Shown here in pieces: positions 1-7,398 of a stretch of DNA of 15,336 bases (its first letter is position 1; every line of letters begins with the position of its first letter). This DNA comes from Lachnospiraceae bacterium (GTDB lineage: Bacteria > Bacillota_A > Clostridia > Lachnospirales > Lachnospiraceae). The position numbers and the translations under genes are program-made. The notes under the pieces were generated by a model, which was not told where the DNA came from, did no database searches, and saw nothing but the letters and a program-made list of their open reading frames with translations. The stretch covers positions 1 through 15,336 of the forward strand of contig JAFZJK010000114.1 in NCBI GenBank assembly GCA_017553965.1. The letters run 5' to 3'.

Positions 1-2283
1 AAAGGTTATAGACCTATGCCCAGAATCGGTGCTGCCGGGTATCATGAGCCACAATCTGCCGCTTTCTGCATCATAATCATACTCATACGAAGAACAGCTG
101 TTGTATACAGTTGTAAATACTCTGTTTTGTATGGAGTAAGCTGTAGCATTTATTAATTCAGCTCTTATATCACCACTCGTCTCCTTGTCAAATACACGGT
201 AATTGTGATATGCATCCCTATAGGAATTATTATCGTAGACACTTGTAATTGCATCCGGTTCATTGGGACTTCTGTCATAATATGTGATACGTCTTACCTT
301 ACCGCAGGTTTCACAGTACCATGTTCTTGCATTGCCCGACCCGAATCCGTAATAATCATGTGTCCTTTCCGAACCGGAACACGCTCCGGTAAATGTCTTT
401 GCCGCATCTTCCTGTACAAAAGAAGGGATGTAACACTTACCGTCCTCCGACTCTATCTCCACTTCTATCCGGACCGGCAGAGCCCATGCAAGCTCCCCGT
501 TTATCCCGTGCCAGTACAGGCTCTTTCCGTTAAAGAAATCCTTTTCTATTACTTCCTTAACCACATCCCCGCTCTCGGTATCCATATATTTTAGTACCAG
601 TGTATTCTGTGCAGACTGTTCACGGCAGAGTACAAAGACGGTATAATAACCACCGTTCTCTTTTGTCTGAAATTCAACACTAAAGTCCGTACCTTTATTC
701 AGGCTCCCGGGGGCATCACCGAATACTCCCGGATCATTTAGATTGATAGCCGCAATATAGTCAAGCTTCCCCGATACAAGTATTGACTCATTGTCACCGT
801 ACAGGATACCGTCCAGCGTATCAGGCTCATATACCCTGCCATCCTTGTTTATCACGCTGTCAAGATTGATGTTAAAGCTACTGTTATATCCAAAGTGCCC
901 GTTTCGAGAATCAGGATTGGTTTTCATCTCAGTCTTAAGCAGGGTTATGTCACCTGTTAAAGCATCATAATAAAAGTACCTGACAAATACCGAAGCATCC
1001 TGAAATACCTGATCTTCATCAGCGGCCGGACTTAGAACAGGTGTGATATCCGGGTCCGGAAACGGAGTTATATCAGGATCCGGGATAATATCAGGATAAG
1101 GAGTTAGATCCGGTCCCGGTGTTATGTCCGGTGTGGGTGTGTCATCAGGCCCGGGTGTGTTACCGGCTCCTCCGTCGTCTTCCTTGTATGATGTGACAGG
1201 TACATACAGTATCACATCAAATATACCGCTTTTTAAACCGGAAAAAGTATAGATATTGTCCTGTCTTTCCCTGTAACCGCCCAGGATATGATTAAGGGCT
1301 ACAGCATCTTCAGTCCTTATGTCAGCACCGTTTACAAGCTCCAGATCACGCCTAAGATTCCAAGTTGGAAAAAAGGCCTTGTTCAGCGGATCGGTATTAT
1401 ATACATAGACAGCTTTCATCGTATTTCCGGTTATGTCTTTTCTGGTCCCCGGAGCTACCGATACATATTTTCTACCCAGCCTGTCGGTTATAGTATACGG
1501 TACGGTCTTGTTCCATACGGCGTTTCCGGAAAGTCTCCCTTTTTCCTGCCTTACCACTACGCCCTCTTCATTATAATATGCCGTATATACATCGCAAAAG
1601 CTTTTGAAGGGCACGGGTATATTCATGCACGCCTCCTGGGATGCGTGTGTGGCCTCGGTATTATTCCACTTTAAGGTAAACAGAGATGAATAGGTGTAGT
1701 AAGGCACATCATTGGTCACCTGATATGTCCTGTGCCAGGAGTCATCGTTGCTACCGCCCGTCACCGCAAATACATGGTGGATGTATAGCTTTCCGTGCTT
1801 TCCGACCGCAGCGGCTTCATCCAGAAGGTTTAAAAGCAGGCTGCCGTCTATGACATAAGTTGTGGTTATGTATCCGTCATCATCCGCATCATCGCTGTCA
1901 TACCAGTAAAAACTTTTAGTTTTGTCAGCTTCACTCTCTTTCACCGATCTGCCATCCGACGCTACCAGTAGCTCAAGTTTGTAATCCCCTGTTTCATCGA
2001 TCCTGGAAATATCATCGCTCTCCGAGACCTCTTTTAAGGATATCACAAACAACCTGGTATAATACTTTATACCGCTTCCGGATGAGAAATGCTTTCTGGT
2101 ATAATAAACCTTGTTTTCATTTTCCTTGTAGGTTATATCACCCGTACTGCCCAAACGGTATGTCAGATCGGAGCTTTCGGCATGTGCCTTTCCTATCCCG
2201 ATAGTAATAAGGATCGCCACAAGGATCAGTAGGGATAATGCCAACATGCCCACTGCTCTGTACTTTTTTATATTAATAGTCAA
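1..2283 (-). CDS. Large secreted surface protein, last gene seen in the Tad-like cluster (3' end outside window)
   Basis: The minus frame starting at 2283 stays open to the left edge, giving at least 761 codons; the true end is not in view. The start is probably TTG at 2283, because a GGGGAGGGG ribosome binding site lies just upstream; the first in-frame ATG is codon 13 with no good site. Residues 5-35 form a Sec signal peptide (KKY, then a long hydrophobic core, then AHA before E36). About residues 37-375 show no domain I recognise. Residues 377-418 are a Thr-Pro-Asp linker with repeats of the type TPxPDI. The following region is rich in Tyr, Asp and aromatic residues and contains a CxxC pair at residues 657 and 660 (WYCETCGK). 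It starts 16 bases after the SLH-like gene stops, so it is probably cotranscribed. Role inferred: surface-exposed tip, adhesin or exported substrate of the pilus system. Function unknown. Confidence 0.8.
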   Translation of the reverse strand, partial: MTINIKKYRAVGMLALSLLILVAILITIGIGKAHAESSDLTYRLGSTGDITYKENENKVYYTRKHFSSGSGIKYYTRLFVISLKEVSESDDISRIDETGDYKLELLVASDGRSVKESEADKTKSFYWYDSDDADDDGYITTTYVIDGSLLLNLLDEAAAVGKHGKLYIHHVFAVTGGSNDDSWHRTYQVTNDVPYYTYSSLFTLKWNNTEATHASQEACMNIPVPFKSFCDVYTAYYNEEGVVVRQEKGRLSGNAVWNKTVPYTITDRLGRKYVSVAPGTRKDITGNTMKAVYVYNTDPLNKAFFPTWNLRRDLELVNGADIRTEDAVALNHILGGYRERQDNIYTFSGLKSGIFDVILYVPVTSYKEDDGGAGNTPGPDDTPTPDITPGPDLTPYPDIIPDPDITPFPDPDITPVLSPAADEDQVFQDASVFVRYFYYDALTGDITLLKTEMKTNPDSRNGHFGYNSSFNINLDSVINKDGRVYEPDTLDGILYGDNESILVSGKLDYIAAINLNDPGVFGDAPGSLNKGTDFSVEFQTKENGGYYTVFVLCREQSAQNTLVLKYMDTESGDVVKEVIEKDFFNGKSLYWHGINGELAWALPVRIEVEIESEDGKCYIPSFVQEDAAKTFTGACSGSERTHDYYGFGSGNARTWYCETCGKVRRITYYDRSPNEPDAITSVYDNNSYRDAYHNYRVFDKETSGDIRAELINATAYSIQNRVFTTVYNSCSSYEYDYDAESGRLWLMIPGSTDSGHRSITF

Positions 2284-2298
2284 ACTCCACCCCTCCCC

Positions 2299-3801
2299 TT
2301 AAAAAGGAAGCTTGTATAACCACGGATATAGCCCTGAGTAATCGATCATGATACCACGGGAAGTATTGCTGCAGCAAAGGCTTCCGTACATGTCGGCCGA
2401 CCCGCTGGTATTAAAGTAAAAATCAGTCCATTCACCCATCTTATAACCCATGTACAGTTTTCCAAGCACACTCCTCGTAAACAGTGTGCCCGGTTCGTAA
2501 CCACGCTTAACGGGATACAGGTACCCGTATGTATCCTGGTCCGTGCCTGCGGTTTTCCCGTTTTCGAGCGGTATATCCGATACTACCTTAAAATGCGCAT
2601 AGACCTTGCAGTTATATTCCCCGTTATACCAATATACAAGCGACTCATCGGCTGCCACCTTATCGCATACGATTATGGTCTTGTTTTCTACACAGTGTTT
2701 TATATAATCATTGAGTTCCTCGGATGAGAGGTATTTTTTCATTACATCCTGCCAGTCTTTATCGTTTTTTACAGTGCGGTAATCCACATTTAATGCGTAC
2801 TCGTAAAACTCGACTGAACTCTTTGACAGCTCTGCCGGGACATCATCATTTCTATAACTCGATAAAAACACATTGGAACTGTATGAAAAGTCAGGTCCAG
2901 GGTAAGTGAGGGCATTAAAAGCTTTTATCTCGTATGGAAATACAAAGGTAAAATTGGTACGACTCATCCTGGTCATAAGGTCATCCGCCCCGAGCCCTTT
3001 ACCACTTTCGAAAAAGGCATGGGAAGTCATACCGTTAAACCCGGTTTCATAAATGGCGTTGGGGTACGAATCAAGGATGTCTTCATATAGTTCCGCGTTT
3101 TGGGGAAGATTGTTTTTTCTTAATACCTGAAGGCTTGGAGATAAAGAATATCTTTCAGTTTTACCTGTAAGCATCGAGACAAGCTTTTCCGCCTCTTTTA
3201 CAGTGAGCTTAGCAGAAGGTTTAAAGAATCTTAGGTCGGAATATGCAGCTTCGGCTGTGCCGGTCATATAACCTCTGATAAAAACATATGCTCCGTTTTT
3301 TGCCGTCTTGATAGATGAAAACTTATCGCTGTCGGCTATCCTTTTCTTTAATACAAAGTCGATATCGCTGTCCGTGATCTTAGGTGCATAGATAAGTTTA
3401 TCAGCCTGAGCTATAAGGTTGGCTGCAACGGCTCTTGTTATCGTTTTCTTTAGTTTCTTTAAGTCCGAAGACTTTACGAGCCCTGCCTTTACTGCAAGTG
3501 CGCAGTATCCGGCATCCTCACGGCTCAGCTTATACTTATCCATGTATTTCTTTATGGTTTTATCCGAGATCTTTTTACTGCCGGCCTTAAATGTACCGTT
3601 ATCGATGCTTAATGTGTACTTTCCGGCTTTAAGATGGGATTTGGCAATACCATCCGTTATCATCTTTATTAACTCAAGTTTTGTAGCTTTTTTCTGTGCT
3701 GCAGAGACATCCCATACGGGTATGATGCAGACTGTAAGTACTAATATTAAAACCACCGATGCTGATATCTTTATAAAAGCCTTCTTTGTGTTTTTCTTCA
3801 T
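2299..3801 (-). CDS. Secreted protein with SLH-like N-terminal modules
   Basis: The gene encodes 500 residues. The start is ATG at 3801, which overlaps the previous stop as ATGA and has a GGAAGG ribosome binding site; a longer ORF from 3858 would overlap the upstream gene by 61 bases and is unlikely. Residues 1-35 form a signal peptide (KKNTKK, hydrophobic core, VSA before A35/Q36). Residues about 94-137 and 155-213 resemble degenerate S-layer homology modules: a helix, then a turn-and-strand such as RGYMTG, then a second helix of the TVKEAEKLVSML kind. The C-terminal 280 residues are rich in Tyr, Asn and Ser with several Cys and match nothing I recognise. SLH modules usually bind secondary cell-wall polymers, so this may anchor part of the machine or its product to the wall. 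The SLH assignment is by eye and moderate; the export assignment is strong. Confidence 0.85.
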   Translation of the reverse strand: MKKNTKKAFIKISASVVLILVLTVCIIPVWDVSAAQKKATKLELIKMITDGIAKSHLKAGKYTLSIDNGTFKAGSKKISDKTIKKYMDKYKLSREDAGYCALAVKAGLVKSSDLKKLKKTITRAVAANLIAQADKLIYAPKITDSDIDFVLKKRIADSDKFSSIKTAKNGAYVFIRGYMTGTAEAAYSDLRFFKPSAKLTVKEAEKLVSMLTGKTERYSLSPSLQVLRKNNLPQNAELYEDILDSYPNAIYETGFNGMTSHAFFESGKGLGADDLMTRMSRTNFTFVFPYEIKAFNALTYPGPDFSYSSNVFLSSYRNDDVPAELSKSSVEFYEYALNVDYRTVKNDKDWQDVMKKYLSSEELNDYIKHCVENKTIIVCDKVAADESLVYWYNGEYNCKVYAHFKVVSDIPLENGKTAGTDQDTYGYLYPVKRGYEPGTLFTRSVLGKLYMGYKMGEWTDFYFNTSGSADMYGSLCCSNTSRGIMIDYSGLYPWLYKLPF

Positions 3802-4493
3802 TGATCCATCCTTCCTTCTATACAGTGCTCGCATGCTTTCGCGCCGGTTAGCAGACACCCTTCCGCTGAAAAGAACATGTAGTTTATCTCTCCGGTATAG
3901 GGGCAGCCGGATATATGATAAAGCATGTCCTCATCCACCACATAATATGTCCTCTCGGACACACTGACAGATGAAAAACCGTATCCGTCATAGTTTCCGT
4001 TTCCTACCGGGTAGTCCCGTAGATTAGCAGCAAAAGCTATATCCGCTTCCTCCGTTCCCCCGTCATAGCTTAACAGGTTACTCCTTACATATCCTTTCCC
4101 GTCCGGGCCGTACATATCCTCATCATCCGACGGTATCGTTACTCCCGGTTCTCCTATATATCTGTATATATAATATCCGTCCTTAAGTGTGATCATAAAT
4201 GCAGGCACATATTTAATAAGCCCTCTTGCACTCCCCGGTGCATCCATTATCCCTAAGGATGCATACATGGAGTAAAAAAACGTATCTATCGCCTTTTGTT
4301 CTGCGTCAGGGGCAAAGCCTTTTACAGAAGCTCTTAGCTCTTTTGCTGCCGCTTCCACCGACATTTGCAGCTTTTCATCAAGCTCTGATCTTTCCCTGTC
4401 CAAGTACTTTTTCTCAGAGATCTTTATGTCTGTGACCATTACTGTCATGACTGCAAATATGACAAATATGATTATAAAATGATATACCTTCAT
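3798..4493 (-). CDS. Membrane-anchored pilus-cluster protein with C-terminal His/Cys motif
   Basis: This is a 231-residue protein. Residues 5-22 form an N-terminal hydrophobic segment without a clear signal-peptidase site, so the chain is probably tethered with its bulk outside. Residues 25-60 are charged and helical. The middle, about 95-180, is rich in Gly, Tyr and Asp. The end carries H193, C197, C213, C221 and C224 in the pattern H-x3-C ... FSAEGC-x3-TG-x3-C-x2-C. This resembles the Cys pattern of the Ada metal-binding domain and of the small YHxxxC...PCxxC tails found on some Gram-positive secreted proteins. Metal binding is inferred, not shown. The start ATG at 4493 follows an AGGA element; the gene lies 9 bases after the pilin-like gene and overlaps the next gene by ATGA. 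It could be a minor pilin or assembly factor. Confidence 0.85.
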   Translation of the reverse strand: MKVYHFIIIFVIFAVMTVMVTDIKISEKKYLDRERSELDEKLQMSVEAAAKELRASVKGFAPDAEQKAIDTFFYSMYASLGIMDAPGSARGLIKYVPAFMITLKDGYYIYRYIGEPGVTIPSDDEDMYGPDGKGYVRSNLLSYDGGTEEADIAFAANLRDYPVGNGNYDGYGFSSVSVSERTYYVVDEDMLYHISGCPYTGEINYMFFSAEGCLLTGAKACEHCIEGRMDQ

Positions 4494-4502
4494 ATCTTTA
4501 TC

Positions 4503-4943
4503 CTATCCGATCTTAGCATGGCGGATCGCCGTATAATATACTGAAATCTCATCCATTATGTACAAGTAGACTGTGTCCAAAGGAAGTATCGTAAACTCCT
4601 CTTTCTCATCAATCGTATCCAGTATCTCCTCCATAGTTATGAGGTGCCTGTATGAATAAGATGACTGATTACCTGCTTCATCCTCGGTGATATAAAAGCT
4701 GTCCCTGTAAATATTTATATTAAACCTTAGTCCCGGTATTTGTTTTGTGATATCCTGCAAACGGCTTATACTGTTCGCTGTTATACTGCCGTCATGTTCA
4801 AACCTTTCTATTATCAGACCAGCTTGTTTCTCCACCTCGGTATATGCAATGTTTTCCGAAGCCGATACAGCCCAGACCGCAGGGAATATAAACATAACAA
4901 CAACTAAAATCAAAGCGTCATAAAGCCTGCCCATCGCATCCAT
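4503..4943 (-). CDS. Pilin-like single-pass protein (pair 2, second copy)
   Basis: This encodes 146 residues. The start is ATG at 4943, with AAAGGAG upstream and two bases after the M50 protease stop; an upstream start at 4994 would lie inside the protease gene and is rejected. Residues 1-6 are short and polar (MDAMGR), 7-28 hydrophobic, then an amphipathic helix to about 50. The DGSIT turn at 51-55 and the following Leu-rich helix and beta strand (FNINIYR) match the layout of the protein at 6315-5863. No canonical prepilin peptidase site (Gly followed by Glu at +5) is seen. Likely a minor pilin or pseudopilin of the Tad-like system. The gene ends in TAG four codons upstream of, and in frame with, the next start. 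Confidence 0.8.
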   Translation of the reverse strand: MDAMGRLYDALILVVVMFIFPAVWAVSASENIAYTEVEKQAGLIIERFEHDGSITANSISRLQDITKQIPGLRFNINIYRDSFYITEDEAGNQSSYSYRHLITMEEILDTIDEKEEFTILPLDTVYLYIMDEISVYYTAIRHAKIG

Positions 4944-4945
4944 GT

Positions 4946-5713
4946 TCAGTCTCCTTTCGTCATCTCCATCATGCACCTGGCCGCTGAAAGCCATTCACCG
5001 GGATACATCTCGCCCTTCCCGTCTGCGACCATCTTTAAAAATATGTCATTACGATCCGAATTCCGTTTTCTTACATTTTCGGCATGTTCTGTAACATAAG
5101 ACGCAAACCTGTCTCCTGCCGCCTCGCTGTCCCATGATGCTTTTCCGTGTTCATACAGGTACCTGAAGCGGTGTGTTTGCATTTCTTTTTCAAGTGAGCT
5201 GCCGGTATTGGTTTTCGTAACCATAAATAATATTTCCGGCATATCAATATAGGATCTTCCTTCTCTTAAATGCCTGTATGTCAGCATGATACAGTTGTAG
5301 AACACTCTCAATTTCCTTGATTTTTTGATCTCCCGGTAGGTTTTTCCGTCACATGTATCAGAACCAAAAAACAGATTAAAAACACCTATTGAAAGATTAA
5401 GTGATGCAAAACATAAGAGGACAATTTTAACTATTAAATGTGAAATGATACTTGCACATATCCCCAGGATACATGCAGCAAGAATATTAAAGACCGGACC
5501 TCCAAGTATCATGAGTGCCGGGTCTGCCACTTCTTTTACCGGGTACATTAAGCACTGCCCTATCGGTACTTTTTTATAGTGCCCTACCCGGAGCCTGCCG
5601 TTTATCTTTTCTACGGATACCCCAAGTACTTCAACATGAATAAGGCGGTATCCCGTAAGAAGGCCGAATACCAAGTGTCCTGTCTCATGTATCAGTATAG
5701 TAAGAATAAACAC
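4946..5713 (-). CDS. M50 family (site-2-type) intramembrane metalloprotease
   Basis: This encodes 255 residues. H9, E10 and H13 form the zinc-binding HExxH motif (HETGH) inside the first hydrophobic segment (2-20). A GQCLM motif sits at 52-56, further membrane segments at about 68-90 and 92-114, and an aspartate at D122 followed by Gly (TCDG) fits the third zinc ligand of M50 enzymes. The C-terminal 120 residues look cytosolic and helical. The start is GTG at 5713 with GAGGGG upstream; the same frame has a TGA four codons upstream, so no longer N-terminus is possible without a frameshift. The catalytic motif is unusually close to the N-terminus. The gene overlaps the membrane mini-ORF upstream by 22 bases. 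In this cluster it might process the pilin-like proteins or a regulator; that is inference. Confidence 0.88.
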   Translation of the reverse strand: MFILTILIHETGHLVFGLLTGYRLIHVEVLGVSVEKINGRLRVGHYKKVPIGQCLMYPVKEVADPALMILGGPVFNILAACILGICASIISHLIVKIVLLCFASLNLSIGVFNLFFGSDTCDGKTYREIKKSRKLRVFYNCIMLTYRHLREGRSYIDMPEILFMVTKTNTGSSLEKEMQTHRFRYLYEHGKASWDSEAAGDRFASYVTEHAENVRKRNSDRNDIFLKMVADGKGEMYPGEWLSAARCMMEMTKGD

Positions 5714-5832
5714 GCCGGCCCCTCATTACACATCTTGTTTAACCCACCTGCAAGTATTAAAAGCAGTGTGACTGCTATGCAGAATAATACAGCTGCTGCC
5801 GCTATCACCAAAAAATCAGATATATCCTCCAT
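5692..5832 (-). CDS. 46-residue membrane mini-protein overlapping the M50 gene
   Basis: This small ORF has ATG at 5832, with AAAGGCGGAGGA directly before it, and TGA at 5694-5692. The product is a short acidic N-terminus (MEDISDF), a hydrophobic segment at about 7-31 rich in Ala, Val and Leu, then a short polar tail. It begins 30 bases after the stop of the pilin-like gene and runs 22 bases into the M50 gene in another frame. It fills what would otherwise be a 150-base gap in a tightly packed operon, which supports it being translated. It may be a separate protease partner, a leader for translational coupling, or the former N-terminus of the protease split by a frameshift. I cannot decide which. 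Confidence 0.55.
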   Translation of the reverse strand: MEDISDFLVIAAAAVLFCIAVTLLLILAGGLNKMCNEGPACLFLLY

Positions 5833-5862
5833 TCCTCCGCCTTTCTGCTAAAATAATTATCC

Positions 5863-6315
5863 TCAATTTATATATCCGCCCGTTACATACGAACCGGAGC
5901 AGATATATGAGTCCCAAAGTATGTTAGAAATCTTAAACGCGAAGCATTCCTTAAGAGGTGTAACCGTGATGGTCACCAGCTTCCCCCGGACATCTATCGC
6001 TCCGTCAGCCTCCATACTTTCCGACACCTGCTCTGTGTAGCTGCATCTTATGACTTTTTCGCTTCTCCCGATAAATACGGTACCTATCGTTATGCTAAGC
6101 TCATACGGAAAGCCAAGACTGCCGATCCTTTTGTGCATGTTTTCCAAGGACTCTATGTCAATCGAGCCTGAACACCTGATATCTTCAAAGGCAGAAGCTA
6201 ATACCGATCTTACAGCATTTTCAGTTCTTTCAGCTTCCTTTACGCCTCTCATCTTTAGCGGTACCAGTGTCATAAGAAGTATTGCAAGCACACCGGCAAA
6301 TATTCTCCCGGGCAT
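5863..6315 (-). CDS. Pilin-like single-pass protein (pair 2, first copy)
   Basis: The product has 150 residues. It starts with MPGR, then a hydrophobic segment at about 4-22, then a charged helix at 25-47. The CSGSID turn at 48-53, a Leu-rich helix, and a beta strand (YELSITI) at 71-77 follow the same plan as the protein at 4943-4503. Cys at 48, 91, 124 and 139 could form disulfides outside the cell. The ATG at 6315 has AAGGAGG four bases upstream; it lies 39 bases after the previous gene. I read it as a minor pilin or pseudopilin with the bulk of the chain outside. There is no classical prepilin cleavage motif. Similarity to the second copy is one of layout and a few residues, so common origin is plausible but not proven. 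Confidence 0.8.
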   Translation of the reverse strand: MPGRIFAGVLAILLMTLVPLKMRGVKEAERTENAVRSVLASAFEDIRCSGSIDIESLENMHKRIGSLGFPYELSITIGTVFIGRSEKVIRCSYTEQVSESMEADGAIDVRGKLVTITVTPLKECFAFKISNILWDSYICSGSYVTGGYIN

Positions 6316-6354
6316 AACTCCTCCTTGTCTTTATCTCCCAGCTTTTACCTGCAT

Positions 6355-6855
6355 TTAATGTTGGGTGAATTCGATATTTACTACCAGACCGTTACTGTTT
6401 TTATATACCTTACCCCTGTACGAAGCATTCTCATTTATATGTGCCTTATCGGTGATCTTTGATTCCTGGTTGGAGCCTGCATACTGCTTACCCGAAGGAG
6501 TTATGGTCTTATTGTCAGTGGTTGTTACCGCTGTTTTATTATTTGCATTACTGTAATTGGTACCCGTTGTATCTTCCTTGGTGATAACGGTAACCGATAC
6601 ATATTCGGTCTGGCACATCTCGTTGATAACCGAGATCACCTTCGACCCCGATACGTCCAGGCCGTCATACATCGTGGCGCTTATCTCGGAATAATCACTC
6701 ATAAGCTGCGTATACTGGGTGGTACCGCCGTTTATGGTGCTCTTTGATGAATTCGCCATATATAATGCAAGGGCACTTAGGATTACGGCGATGATCACCG
6801 TTACCGCAAGCACAAGTCCTTTTACTCCTATCTCAACACTGTTTCTCTTATACAT
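6355..6855 (-). CDS. Pilin-like single-pass protein (pair 1, second copy)
   Basis: The product has 166 residues. A short N-terminus ending VEIG (7-10) leads into a hydrophobic segment at 11-33. A polar helix follows, then YDGLDVSGSKVI at 63-74, a Thr/Asn-rich low-complexity stretch at 96-120, and a C-terminal beta region YRGKV-x-KNSNGLVVNI-x-F at 146-163. The YDGL-x-V-x-G-x-x-VI motif and the C-terminal pattern recur in the neighbouring protein at 7373-6870, so the two are paralogues. The abundance of extracellular-type residues and an N-terminal anchor fit a pilus subunit. Ribosome binding site GGGAGG precedes the ATG. This copy and its partner are the best candidates for the major subunits because they sit directly after the platform gene. 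The subunit role is inferred. Confidence 0.83.
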   Translation of the reverse strand: MYKRNSVEIGVKGLVLAVTVIIAVILSALALYMANSSKSTINGGTTQYTQLMSDYSEISATMYDGLDVSGSKVISVINEMCQTEYVSVTVITKEDTTGTNYSNANNKTAVTTTDNKTITPSGKQYAGSNQESKITDKAHINENASYRGKVYKNSNGLVVNIEFTQH

Positions 6856-6869
6856 AATTGCCTCCCTTT

Positions 6870-7373
6870 TTATTGTTTTTTACTGAATATAACTTCTGTT
6901 ATGATATCGTTTTTGTTTTTCTTAACCGTGCATCTCCATTTTGAAAACGGCTTTATATATTTTTCACTCTCGGGGTCGGTAAGTGCATCTATGGCACCGT
7001 ATTCCGTGTATGATTCCGAGTGCCCCGAAGTCCCTTTAAGTGTTATGGAAAAAGGTGCTTCACCGCTTCCGTATCCGTCAAGGTTTTTCTTCATAAAATT
7101 GATTACTTCTTCACCGGTTACTGTTAGCCCGTCGTATTGCATGATCTCACTGTTCCTTATTTCCATAGTGCGTTTACTTATGACCTCGGAGGATGAGTTG
7201 ACCATACCCTGAGCCGAATTAAACTGTGATATCATTATCGAAACCAGAAGTACCGATAAGATAACGGCAGCAGCCATAAGCAGAGCTCTCGGTGCTATCT
7301 CTATACAGCTTCTGCTGTACTGAATGCTTTTGTTTTTATCTTCTATAACAGATATCTTTAGGTGTTCTTTCAT
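6870..7373 (-). CDS. Pilin-like single-pass protein (pair 1, first copy)
   Basis: The product has 167 residues with a longer N-terminus (about 27 residues, basic and polar, ending IEIAPRA) before the hydrophobic segment at 28-50. YDGLTVTGEEVI lies at 80-91 and the C-terminus has FSKWRC-x-VKKNKNDIITEVIF at 143-163; both regions align with the next gene. In the paralogue the middle is Thr/Asn-rich, here it is Gly/Ser/Glu-rich. The sequence EI-[AG] just before the membrane segment is common to both copies and could mark a processing or assembly determinant. ATG at 7373 has GGAGG nine bases upstream; it lies 25 bases after the platform gene. Predicted role: pilus subunit. An alternative is a membrane-tethered assembly factor. 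Confidence 0.83.
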   Translation of the reverse strand: MKEHLKISVIEDKNKSIQYSRSCIEIAPRALLMAAAVILSVLLVSIMISQFNSAQGMVNSSSEVISKRTMEIRNSEIMQYDGLTVTGEEVINFMKKNLDGYGSGEAPFSITLKGTSGHSESYTEYGAIDALTDPESEKYIKPFSKWRCTVKKNKNDIITEVIFSKKQ

Positions 7374-7398
7374 GATGCATTTCCTCCGGTTCCTGCGC

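Noticed and set aside
1030..1145. CRISPR-like or phage-type DNA repeat
   Set aside because: The repetition is short, imperfect and in codon phase; it is explained by the TPxPDI protein repeat of the large secreted protein.
205..1674. Plus-strand ORFs at 205-594 and 1288-1674
   Set aside because: They lie opposite the continuous minus-strand frame with signal peptide and repeats, have no convincing ribosome binding sites, and read as low-quality, Cys- and Ile-rich sequence.
3802..3858. Longer start of the SLH-like gene at 3858
   Set aside because: It would overlap the upstream gene by 61 bases and place a polar stretch before the signal peptide; ATG 3801 has the ATGA overlap and a good ribosome binding site.
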